A stretch of 64,000 bases of DNA, taken from an uncultured Flavobacteriaceae bacterium (GTDB lineage Bacteria; Bacteroidota; Bacteroidia; Flavobacteriales; Flavobacteriaceae). The stretch covers positions 1-64,000 of the forward strand of contig CANLCJ010000014.1 in the NCBI GenBank assembly GCA_947489085.1. Direction: 5' to 3'. Under the pieces are notes generated by a model. The model ran no database searches. It was not told the DNA's origin and saw only the letters and a program-made list of their open reading frames with translations. Made by a program: the position numbers and the translations under genes. Position 1 is the stretch's first letter; each line of letters opens with the position of its first letter. Below are positions 1-9,193 of this stretch, in pieces.

Positions 1-108
1 ATGTAAAATTCTTCCTCTACAGACTAACTAAATTATATGCCTAATTTTATGACTTCCCCAAAAATATGGCTTGATCCTAGTTCAAGCTAATAGAGTTTGC
101 TACAGTAT

Positions 109-475
109 TAAAAGCTTTCAGTAAAAGAATGGCTAGACGGTACCACTACTTATTATTGGTTCACTCATGAAGTCTTTGGTGTTCCTGATTTTTTAGTCAG
201 CTTTACTTCCAGCTTATTATCTCATACCTTTGTTGTAGTTTCCTTTACGTGGGGTGCTATTATCCTAGAAATATTTATTTTTGGATGGGTATTTATTAAA
301 AGAAATGAGTTTAATTTGAAATTATTTTTGTTGTTAGCTATTTCGTTTCATTTTCTAATAGCATGTGTTTTTGGTTTGGTAAGTTTTATGTTTACAATGA
401 TTGGAGTTCTAATTCTTTATTATTACCCTAAAGACAATACAATAACTATTAATAAAATTTCTAAAATAAATTTTT
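109..475 (+). pseudogene. C-terminal remnant of an SdpB/HTTM-like membrane protein
   Basis: Reading the frame of ORF 316..555 upstream gives KLSVKEWLDGTTTYYWFTHEVFGVPDFLVSFTSSLLSHTFVVVSFTWGAIILEIFIFGWVFIKRNEFNLKLFLLLAISFH..., resembling the C-terminal half of SdpB/HTTM proteins. Stops at 88-93 and 106-108 interrupt the frame and no full N-terminus is visible. The 3' boundary is approximate. Confidence 0.45.
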
Positions 476-832
476 ATGTGGTTCATAGAAAATATTCTAA
501 AAATACCAGCTGTAACGGGTCTTGTTTTTGTATTAATGAGTTTATTACTATTTAAAAAACCACCAAAGAAAATAAATCAGTTATATGGATATAGAACTAA
601 AAATTCCATGAAGTCCCAGGAAGCATGGGTGTTTTCTCAGAAATATGCATCAGTAGAATTCATCAAACTTGGTTTTTTCCTTATTGTAATATCTTTAACA
701 GGTTTTATTTATAATTATTCCATAATTGAAGAACTTGCTATTGGTCTGCTTTTAATAATAGCGTCGCCTATGTATTCTATATATAAAATTGAAAGTGTAA
801 TCAAAAAACGATACGGCACGAAAGATGAATAA
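476..832 (+). CDS. SdpI family (immunity-like) membrane protein
   Basis: INQLYGYRTKNSMKSQEAWVFSQKYAS motif plus two or more TM segments, typical of the SdpI/YhfL C-terminal family. Confidence 0.7.
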   Translation: MWFIENILKIPAVTGLVFVLMSLLLFKKPPKKINQLYGYRTKNSMKSQEAWVFSQKYASVEFIKLGFFLIVISLTGFIYNYSIIEELAIGLLLIIASPMYSIYKIESVIKKRYGTKDE

Positions 833-1464
833 AGGAATAATACTTTTTTTAATTCTCTTGTTGATTGGTTTGATTGGAGTAAGTTCTAACCTCTACTGCA
901 GATAGAAGAGCCTTAACACTATTATATGGTAGAAATGGTGCTCCAAGCATTTGCGAATAACACACAAAACTAGAGCAACTTACTTTTTAAGCACAAACCG
1001 CTCCGGTTTTCTATTTGTAACGTTCCTAATTTTTTAAAACAACGACAAGGAGGAGCATAACAACTCTGCTTAGTCCTGTTTGTTGATACAACGGTAAATA
1101 TGAGTACCTAACTAATGCACATGAAATAGTATCTAAATAAAAGCTTTTACGGAAACGTAAAGGCTTTTTATGTTTTTTATAAGCTCTAATACGATTTTTA
1201 ACACCCAATACAGTTCCAAATTAAAATTCGCGACTCAATCTATACCTTCTTAAAATATAAATTTGAATTTACGCAAACGCCATAACCACTCACTCTAGTT
1301 TACACTAAAATATTTTTAAGTGTGTTTTTCTTACAAAACTATAAAATATTAACTCAAATATATGTTATATTAACATTACAATTACATAACATAAATTTAA
1401 CAGGTAATTTTGCATATAAATAGGTCAATTTTAACGTTTTACAACTTCTACTTTTGATGTAATT

Positions 1465-2103
1465 TTGACATGTCGAACGTTAAATCCTAAGACTATGAGA
1501 AACGTAATGAACATTTCCAAAAAAGTATTTATAATGGTAGCAATGATGGCTACGATTGTAGGATACGCAAATGATGGCTATTTCTTTATCAATAAGAAAG
1601 ATGCAAAAAAGACTGTACTTACCTTAAGTGATGTTAAAGTAGGCAACCTTTTTACAATTAGAGATACTAACGATCTTATATTGTACGAAGAAACCATACA
1701 AAAACCAGGGGTCTACATGAAGGGGTTCAATTTAACAGCTCTTCCAGATGGTATTTATTTTTTCGAACTGGATAAGGATATGGAAGTAAAAAGTATTCCT
1801 TTTAGTATAGAGCAAGGAAAAGTAGCATACAGTTACACAAGCTTTGAAACTGTTTTTAAACCTACAACGGTAATTAAAAATAATGTGATATACATTTCTA
1901 AGCTGTCGCTAAACGAAGCGCCTTTAAAAGTTGAAATCTATAAAGATGAAGGTGCATACAAACCGTATAAACTTATACATTCCGAAACTTTAACAACAAG
2001 TTCTAAAAACCTTAAAAGAGCTTATAAAATTAAAGATGAAACTGTAGGTAACTATAAAATTATTTACAAAACTGAAGGTAAAGAGTTTACTCAGTTTATT
2101 TAA
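1465..2103 (+). CDS. secreted hypothetical protein (flavobacterial)
   Basis: N-terminal signal-like sequence (MNISKKVFIMVAMMATIVGYA); true start probably at an internal ATG (about 1495 or 1507); beta-rich sequence. Confidence 0.6.
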   Translation: MTCRTLNPKTMRNVMNISKKVFIMVAMMATIVGYANDGYFFINKKDAKKTVLTLSDVKVGNLFTIRDTNDLILYEETIQKPGVYMKGFNLTALPDGIYFFELDKDMEVKSIPFSIEQGKVAYSYTSFETVFKPTTVIKNNVIYISKLSLNEAPLKVEIYKDEGAYKPYKLIHSETLTTSSKNLKRAYKIKDETVGNYKIIYKTEGKEFTQFI

Positions 2104-2123
2104 ACAACCTTTGTAAAACGCAT

Positions 2124-2160
2124 AAAGCGGGTCTTATTTTAAGACCCGCTTTTTTTGTTT
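2124..2160 (+). terminator. Rho-independent terminator
   Basis: AAAGCGGGTCTTattttAAGACCCGCTTTTTTTG hairpin followed by T-tract. Confidence 0.8.
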
Positions 2161-2279
2161 AAACCTTGTACTAATTTTGGTTGCTGCTAAATACAGTTAT
2201 CTCATGTTATTATTGAAGTGGTTTAAACTTTTTTGATTCTGGCGAAAATTCTAAATTTTTATAGCGAATTGGAAAAAGT

Positions 2280-3398
2280 TTAAATCACTTCATTAAGAAT
2301 AACACGTTTTACACGCTGAGAAATTGAAGTTATAAGCTCGTAGGAGATGGTGTTGGCAGATGCGGCAAGTGCTTCGGCAGAAGTTGTTTCAGCATCGAAA
2401 ACAACAACCTCATCACCTTCTTCGCAAGCTATACCTGTAACATTTACCATAATCATATCCATACATACATTCCCTATTATAGGCGCTTTATTGCCATTAA
2501 TAGTTACAAACCCTTTACCATTTCCATAAATACGGCCTATACCATCGGCATGTCCCAATGGTAAAGTTGCAGTTCGGGTTACAGCTGTACTTTTGTATGC
2601 CCGATTATACCCTACAGAGGCTCCTGTTGCAATAGTATGTATTTGAGAAATTACTGTTTTTAATCGCGCTATAGGTTTTAAAAATTGGCTTTCTTTTTTA
2701 GAGTTACCATAACCGTAGAGGCCTATACCTGCACGAACCATATCGAAATGTGTTTCTGGGTAATTTAAAATAGCCGAAGTGTTACTCATGTGCAACATTG
2801 GTGTGTAACCAATCGCACTCGAAACAGATGCGGTTAACACCTTAAAATCTTGAATTTGCTGCAAAGTGAACTCACGTTCTTCCAAATCTTCGCTAGCTGC
2901 GAGGTGCGAAAATAAAGATGCTACTTTTACAGATCTTGTGTTTTTTAATACCTGTTTAAGCGCGTCCAAATCATTAGCACCAAACCCTAGCCTGTTTAAA
3001 CCTGTATTAAATTTAATATGCACAGGGTAGTTGGCTATTGCGTTTTGCGAAGTAAATGCTATAAAAGCTTTTAAAATTTTAGTGTTGTATAAATTGGGTT
3101 CTAATTGATTATCGACAATGGCATCGAAATTTACTTCCAGTGTGTGCAGTACCAAAATAGGCACTGTTACTCCTGCTTGCCGCAAAGCCACACCTTCTTC
3201 TGCATAAGCTACAGCAAAATAATCGATACCAAGAGCTTGCAAATATTTTGCAATAGTTGTGGCATCGTTGCCATAGGCAAATGCTTTAACAACAGCTAAA
3301 AATTTTGTTTTACTATTTAATTTAGAATTTAGGTAATTAAAATTTTGTTTTAACACACCCAAATCTATCTCAAGAACGGTTTGTTGCGCTTTGGGCAT
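2280..3398 (-). CDS. alr: alanine racemase
   Basis: VLEIDLGVLKQNFNYL, AVVKAFAYGN (PLP lysine region), GNVCMDMIMV; 372 aa. Confidence 0.93.
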   Translation of the reverse strand: MPKAQQTVLEIDLGVLKQNFNYLNSKLNSKTKFLAVVKAFAYGNDATTIAKYLQALGIDYFAVAYAEEGVALRQAGVTVPILVLHTLEVNFDAIVDNQLEPNLYNTKILKAFIAFTSQNAIANYPVHIKFNTGLNRLGFGANDLDALKQVLKNTRSVKVASLFSHLAASEDLEEREFTLQQIQDFKVLTASVSSAIGYTPMLHMSNTSAILNYPETHFDMVRAGIGLYGYGNSKKESQFLKPIARLKTVISQIHTIATGASVGYNRAYKSTAVTRTATLPLGHADGIGRIYGNGKGFVTINGNKAPIIGNVCMDMIMVNVTGIACEEGDEVVVFDAETTSAEALAASANTISYELITSISQRVKRVILNEVI

Positions 3399-4039
3399 TA
3401 GGTGTTATTTTCTTTAGAAGAGGCTTTATCGGTAGCTTTAACGTTTTCAGCCTTAATTTTTTCTCTTTTAGTCGCCTTATAGTATGCCGCCCTGCTTAAA
3501 GGCTCATATTCATCCACCTCACCTAACAACACAATGGCATCACTATTTGCTTTCCTATAACTGTATTGTGCTAAATTGCCTGTTCTTGTACACACAGCAT
3601 GCACTTTAGTTACATACTCTGCTGTAGCCATTAGGTTTGGCATTGGCCCAAAGGGGTTTCCTTTAAAATCCATATCCAACCCAGCTACAATAACACGTAC
3701 ACCTTTGTTAGCCAAATCGTTACACACTCTAACAATTTCATCATCAAAAAATTGAGCTTCATCAATACCAACAACATCACAACCATCTGCCAAAATAGGA
3801 ATGTTTGCCGCAGCCGGCACAGGTGTAGAACGAATTTCGTTGGCATCGTGAGACACCACCATATCTTCATCGTAACGCACATCGAGGGCAGGCTTAAAAA
3901 TTTCAACCTTTTGTTTTGCTATCTGCGCCCGTTTAAGCCTTCGAATTAACTCTTCTGTTTTTCCAGAGAACATGGATCCACAGATAACTTCAATCCACCC
4001 AAATTGTTCTTTATGATTTACTGTATTTTCGAGAAACAT
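3398..4039 (-). CDS. tdk: thymidine kinase
   Basis: [19 protein letters not shown]-loop, [21 protein letters not shown]. Confidence 0.95.
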   Translation of the reverse strand: MFLENTVNHKEQFGWIEVICGSMFSGKTEELIRRLKRAQIAKQKVEIFKPALDVRYDEDMVVSHDANEIRSTPVPAAANIPILADGCDVVGIDEAQFFDDEIVRVCNDLANKGVRVIVAGLDMDFKGNPFGPMPNLMATAEYVTKVHAVCTRTGNLAQYSYRKANSDAIVLLGEVDEYEPLSRAAYYKATKREKIKAENVKATDKASSKENNT

Positions 4040-4218
4040 TTTGTAATTTTAACACTTGTACAGCCCAAAATTCTGGGCTTATAAAAGTGCTGTAAATTTA
4101 TTAAATTGATAGGTCTTAAAACCTATTATTTTCTAAAATTATGCAAGCTTTAATGTACGTATCTTTAAAAACAGTATTTTAGAAACGCCTTAAGCTATTA
4201 AATACAAAATTAAAACAC

Positions 4219-4956
4219 ATGAAAAAGAAATTGGAATCTGAGCTTGTGAGTATTGCTCACAGAATTCTTAAATTAAAAGGTAAGGAAGATGTTTTTAAGA
4301 TGTATGAAGAATCTAGAGCGCTTTACGAAACCTTATCTGTACTAAAGTTTGCCCATGAAAATTTCGAAGATGCCCTACCCACAATAGGTAACGACTCTTC
4401 GTTTTTTGACATGTTAGACACGGCTTTTAATAATACCGTAAGCGATAATATCGAGGTAGAAGATAAAATCTATGTGAATTTAGACGAAACTGAACAGGAT
4501 GACATCTCTGAACCTGTGATGAATAAGATAAAAGACATGGTAAAACTAATGCCAGAAGATACCGAAGAAATTGATACGGTTCTAGACACTAAAACACCAG
4601 TTATTGAAGAGAATTATAAAACTGACTTTGAAACACTTACTTCTGGATTTGAGGAGCTGCCGGTGTTTGAACCTGTAACTAATGCCAGTAATCAAGAAAA
4701 AAAGTCTTTAAACGATCGTATTAAAACAGGAGGACTTAATATTGGGCTTAATGATAAAATCGCTTTTATAAGGCATTTGTTTGAGGGGAATGCCACAGAT
4801 TACGACCGCGTAATTTCTCAACTTAACACCAAGCAATCGTACGATACAGCCAAATCTTTTATAGAAACTATGGTAAAACCAGATTATAACAACTGGGCCA
4901 ACAAAGAAGAATTTGAACACCGCTTCATGTCTATTATTGAAGCTAAATTTAGTTAA
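4219..4956 (+). CDS. conserved hypothetical protein (Bacteroidota)
   Basis: Long ORF, 1-nt overlap with rsmI; no clear catalytic motif. Confidence 0.75.
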   Translation: MKKKLESELVSIAHRILKLKGKEDVFKMYEESRALYETLSVLKFAHENFEDALPTIGNDSSFFDMLDTAFNNTVSDNIEVEDKIYVNLDETEQDDISEPVMNKIKDMVKLMPEDTEEIDTVLDTKTPVIEENYKTDFETLTSGFEELPVFEPVTNASNQEKKSLNDRIKTGGLNIGLNDKIAFIRHLFEGNATDYDRVISQLNTKQSYDTAKSFIETMVKPDYNNWANKEEFEHRFMSIIEAKFS

Positions 4957-5630
4957 TGAGCAAACTTTATCTCGTTCCAACACCCATTGGAAATTTAAAA
5001 GACATTACACTTAGGGCTTTAGAAGTTTTAAAACAAGTAGATCTTATTTTGGCAGAAGATACCCGTACATCGGGAAAATTACTTAACCATTTCGAGATTA
5101 CAACACCTATGCAATCTCACCACATGCATAACGAACATAAAACGGTAGATGCTATTGTACAAAAATTAAAATCTGGTATTGAAATTGCTATGATAAGCGA
5201 TGCTGGCACACCTGCCATTTCAGATCCTGGTTTCTTACTTTCTAGAGCTTGCTTACAGCATGCTATCGAAATAGAATGCCTTCCTGGCGCTACAGCTTTT
5301 GTACCTGCACTTGTTAATTCTGGACTCCCTAACGATAAATTTATATTCGAAGGGTTTTTACCCGTAAAAAAAGGCAGGCAAACACGGTTACAACTCTTAG
5401 CAGAAGAAACCAGAACTATGATTTTTTATGAAAGCCCACACAAGCTCATTAAAACCCTAGGGCATTTTTGCACGTATTTTGGAGACGACCGTTTGGTATC
5501 TGTATCGAGAGAACTGACAAAGTTATACGAGGAAACCACCAGAGGTACTGCAAAAGACGTTTTAAATTACTACACAAATAAACCACCAAAAGGCGAAATT
5601 GTTATTATCGTTGGCGGCAAGACTAAATAA
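4956..5630 (+). CDS. rsmI: 16S rRNA (cytidine(1402)-2'-O)-methyltransferase
   Basis: LYLVPTPIGNLKDITLRAL, ILAEDTRTSGKLL, SDAGTPAISDPG. Confidence 0.95.
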   Translation: MSKLYLVPTPIGNLKDITLRALEVLKQVDLILAEDTRTSGKLLNHFEITTPMQSHHMHNEHKTVDAIVQKLKSGIEIAMISDAGTPAISDPGFLLSRACLQHAIEIECLPGATAFVPALVNSGLPNDKFIFEGFLPVKKGRQTRLQLLAEETRTMIFYESPHKLIKTLGHFCTYFGDDRLVSVSRELTKLYEETTRGTAKDVLNYYTNKPPKGEIVIIVGGKTK

Positions 5631-5638
5631 AAATTAAA

Positions 5639-5983
5639 ATGACTGTTGAAACACTAAAACAAAAACTAGCGCATACTCCAGAAACTATAGATTTTTCTGA
5701 AACTATAGCTACTATTGATGCTAAATACAACTTTACACCTACGGCATTTAAAAATGGGGACTTAAAAAATGACAAAGGCCAAAATTCTGGCTCTTGCAAA
5801 TTATTTGCTTTTGCTGTAGCAGAACAACTTACTAAAGAAGAAACTTTGGCGTGTTTTGGCCAATACTATTTTAAAGATGTACTATTAGATCCTGATGGCG
5901 ACGGTCACCAAAATATAAGAAATTTTATGCGTTATGGCTTTTCTGGCCTTAATTTCGAGACTGAAGCACTCAGCCTGAAATAA
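5639..5983 (+). CDS. HopJ type III effector-like family protein
   Basis: HHNIRNFM-like DGDGHQNIRNFMRYGFSGLNF and NDKGQNSGSCKLFAFA motifs; 114 aa. Confidence 0.75.
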   Translation: MTVETLKQKLAHTPETIDFSETIATIDAKYNFTPTAFKNGDLKNDKGQNSGSCKLFAFAVAEQLTKEETLACFGQYYFKDVLLDPDGDGHQNIRNFMRYGFSGLNFETEALSLK

Positions 5984-6045
5984 AACGTTAAATCTTGTGG
6001 TAATTTAGCAACAAGTCTCTAAATTTAAAAATACAAAACTATTTC

Positions 6046-6618
6046 ATGCAGGATCTAATTAATACCATAAAAGAATGTACCATTTGCGAACCAGAATTAG
6101 CGCTTGGCGCTAGGCCTGTTTTATCTGCAAGCATTAACTCTAAAATTGTAATTATAGGGCAGGCGCCTGGTACAAAAGTACATGCTTCTGGTATACCATG
6201 GGATGATGCCAGCGGCAAACAACTCCGTAAATGGCTTAATGTTAGCGATACCGATTTTTATGATACTTCTAAATTTGCTATAATTCCTATGGGCTTTTGT
6301 TATCCCGGTAAAGGCAAAACTGGCGATTTACCACCTAGACCAGAGTGTGCTACCAAATGGCACAAACCGCTCTTCGATAAACTCAAGCATGTGGAATTGG
6401 TACTTCTAATTGGCATGTATGCGCAAAAATATTACCTAGGAACAGAAGCCAAACGTACCTTAACAGATACTGTAAAAAATTTTGATGCCTACTTACCCAA
6501 GTATTTGCCATTACCACATCCCTCTCCCAGAAATCGCTTCTGGTTTACCAAAAATCAATGGTTCGATATGGATGTTTTACCGCTTTTACAACATAGGGTT
6601 GCTACACTATTGGCATGA
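6046..6618 (+). CDS. uracil-DNA glycosylase family protein
   Basis: IIGQAPGTKVHASGIPWDDASGKQLRKWL, LPHPSPRNRFW. Confidence 0.88.
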   Translation: MQDLINTIKECTICEPELALGARPVLSASINSKIVIIGQAPGTKVHASGIPWDDASGKQLRKWLNVSDTDFYDTSKFAIIPMGFCYPGKGKTGDLPPRPECATKWHKPLFDKLKHVELVLLIGMYAQKYYLGTEAKRTLTDTVKNFDAYLPKYLPLPHPSPRNRFWFTKNQWFDMDVLPLLQHRVATLLA

Positions 6619-6636
6619 TGTTGCATTTACCACATA

Positions 6637-6680
6637 AAAAAAGCGTGTAATTTTTAAAATTACACGCTTTTAGTTTTTGT
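6637..6680. terminator. bidirectional hairpin terminator between convergent genes
   Basis: AAAAGCGTGTAATTTTtaaAAATTACACGCTTTTAG. Confidence 0.75.
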
Positions 6681-6701
6681 TATAAGTTTACACCATACGA
6701 T

Positions 6702-7460
6702 TTATATATCGTTGTTATAGGTAAACGTATATGTAACTTCGAAACCATCTTCGTCTACAACAGTCTTTGTTCTAGGAAAATTAGATGCTGTATAAGTATA
6801 GGTCTCTGTTTCTGATGTTTCTTGATCTAAAAAAGTTTCTGTTAACACATTATTACGCGTAAAATCTATAGAATCGATGTTTTCAGAATCTATGGTTAAT
6901 AACAATTCTCTGTTTACTAGATTTGTAAAAGGTGCATTTCTATTATCGTAAGTGTAGGTTGAAGTAGCATTGTCCCCTTCAACAAGTCGTGTTAAGTTTC
7001 CATTGCTAAATGTTAAAGTACAAGGTACTTCATCGTCTTCTGGAGATGCAGAGGTTACTGTTATTACAGAATTATCAGAGTTATAGTTGTAAACCAAAAC
7101 ATTAGGCTCTAAGTCATCTATATTTATAGAAATTGTAGATACTCTATCGCTAGAGTCGTAAGTATAGCTTTCAAATATACCGCTGCTAAAAGAACTTACT
7201 AACGCGCCATTTTCGTAAGTATACCTTACAGCAAAACCATCAGCGGTATCTTCATTGACTAAAAACATTCCATCGTATACAAATCGTATCGTTTCAGAAT
7301 CGCCATCTGAGTCTACAATACTAACTTGTGTTGGTAATATGGAGCTATCTACTAAAACAGGCGGTTCAGTCACATCATCAGAATCACCATCGTCAGAATC
7401 ACTGTCGCAAGACATTGCTAATAACGCTAAAAGACCAAAAAAATAAGAAAGATTTTTCAT
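6702..7460 (-). CDS. lipoprotein, hypothetical (YD-repeat-like)
   Basis: Start taken at MKNLSYFFGLLALLAMSCDSD lipobox (ORF track begins 33 nt upstream); repetitive ...YTYDNRN.../TYTFTYNND segments. Confidence 0.7.
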   Translation of the reverse strand: MKNLSYFFGLLALLAMSCDSDSDDGDSDDVTEPPVLVDSSILPTQVSIVDSDGDSETIRFVYDGMFLVNEDTADGFAVRYTYENGALVSSFSSGIFESYTYDSSDRVSTISINIDDLEPNVLVYNYNSDNSVITVTSASPEDDEVPCTLTFSNGNLTRLVEGDNATSTYTYDNRNAPFTNLVNRELLLTIDSENIDSIDFTRNNVLTETFLDQETSETETYTYTASNFPRTKTVVDEDGFEVTYTFTYNNDI

Positions 7461-7845
7461 AAGTTGAATTAAATTATTAATAATGACAAACATAATTTTT
7501 TTTATTTAAAATGCCATCTATCATCATCATAAATTGCTCAACAAAGGCTTCAATTGCACCACTATTTCTTACACGATTTATTCTTTATAATTAAAACATA
7601 TATCACATTCGTATTCAAGTTTATCTTATAGGCTTACGCTTTTCTAATAGCAATAGAAAATTTTATAACAAATTTTAACGGTGCCAAAGTATTTAATACT
7701 GGATGATATATCAAGCTTTGATATTATTTACAACCGTTTTACAACGACAGTTTATAGTTTTTAAATAGCAAAAACCATTGGTTCTGGTTATTTTGGGCAT
7801 AACCTCTAAATAGGGACTTCTGAAATGATGCTAAGCAGCTTTTTT

Positions 7846-9057
7846 TTAAGTTAAGCGCTCTCTAGCGATACTAAATTTAAACGTGCTGCCTTCTCCTAGT
7901 ACAGAAGATGCAGAAATAGTGCCACCTAACTTATTAAGGATACGCTTTACTGTAGCGAGACCTATACCTGTACCAAAATTACCGTCTTTATCTTTTTGTC
8001 CTACTATGGCAAATAAATCGAATATTTTATCGAAATGCGTTTTTGGAATACCGTCTGCATTATCACTTAATTCAAATTTGTAAAATTCCTTTGTGGCCTC
8101 TATACCAATAGTAATGGTTTTTTGCTGCTTAGAGTTGTATTTTATAGCATTGGTTACCAAATTTGTAAACACTTGTATTAGAGGGGCTTCTTTTATGGTA
8201 ATGGTTTTTAAAGCTGTATTTACAGCAACCTCTGCCTCATGAGTTACATCGCTAATAAGAAGTACTTTATTTATAAACGTTTTTACATCTACCGTTTTGC
8301 TAGTATCCCCCAATAACTCATCGCTTTTATAAAAAGACAGCAACCCATCAATGTAATCTTTAAGCATGGAAGATGACGTTTTAAGGTGCTCTAAATACTC
8401 TAAAGATTCTGTGGTTAGCTTGTCTTTATTGTCTTCTTCGAGAAGTTCTGTTAGAGAAATAATATTAGACAGAGGCGATTTTAAATCGTGGGAAATTAGT
8501 CCTGAAAATTTTTCAAGATCGTCGTTTCTCTTCTTCAAGTCTTTTTGGTATTCTTCTAATTTGTAATTCTGGTAGCGTTGCTCAAACAGGTGTATAACCT
8601 GTTTAGACATGGCTATAATAGCATTTTTTTGTTCTTCGTCGAGTTGCCGTGGCTTATGGTCGTAAACACACAAAGTCCCTAACTTAAATCCATCTGAATC
8701 TACCAGAGGGGCACCCGCATAAAAAATGGCTTTATACTCGTCTACCAAAGGATTCCCTTTAAACCGCTCATCTTCTCTAGCGTCTTCAATAACAGTAATA
8801 GCTGCTTTAGAGTTTATGGCATGCCCACAAAAGGAAATATTTCGTGGCGATTCGCTAAACGGCACACCTTTGTGGGATTTTAAATAATTTCTATCTTTAT
8901 CTAACAGTGTTATTAGAGAAATAGGCGCATTACAAATGTAACTCATCAAAGTAGTAATGTTATCATAGGGTTCTTCTTCAAGAGTATCTAAAATTCTATA
9001 CTTTTCTACAGCAATCTGCCTATCTGCTTCGTTTTCAGGATAAATGGGGGCTATCAT
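7846..9057 (-). CDS. GAF-domain sensor histidine kinase
   Basis: GAF-like N-terminus (FCGHAIN, FYAGAPLVDSDGFKLGTLCVYD), H-box FSGLISHDLKSPLSNI, HATPase GTGIGLATVKRI. Confidence 0.88.
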   Translation of the reverse strand: MIAPIYPENEADRQIAVEKYRILDTLEEEPYDNITTLMSYICNAPISLITLLDKDRNYLKSHKGVPFSESPRNISFCGHAINSKAAITVIEDAREDERFKGNPLVDEYKAIFYAGAPLVDSDGFKLGTLCVYDHKPRQLDEEQKNAIIAMSKQVIHLFEQRYQNYKLEEYQKDLKKRNDDLEKFSGLISHDLKSPLSNIISLTELLEEDNKDKLTTESLEYLEHLKTSSSMLKDYIDGLLSFYKSDELLGDTSKTVDVKTFINKVLLISDVTHEAEVAVNTALKTITIKEAPLIQVFTNLVTNAIKYNSKQQKTITIGIEATKEFYKFELSDNADGIPKTHFDKIFDLFAIVGQKDKDGNFGTGIGLATVKRILNKLGGTISASSVLGEGSTFKFSIARERLT

Positions 9058-9193
9058 GAGATTTAAATGTTAAAAAAACGGCAAAAGTAGCATTTAAGTT
9101 CGTCTTTTACATCTTGTTTTTGCCTATAATCTATATCTAAATTGGTCTTTAAAATTTTAATAACCTTTCAATTTTTAAATTAGCGGCCTTAGA

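Noticed and set aside
4056-4095. Small inverted repeat AGCCCAaaattcTGGGCT upstream of tdk
   Set aside because: Short stem in an ordinary intergenic gap, no second copy seen and no T-tract; insufficient support for a regulatory call.
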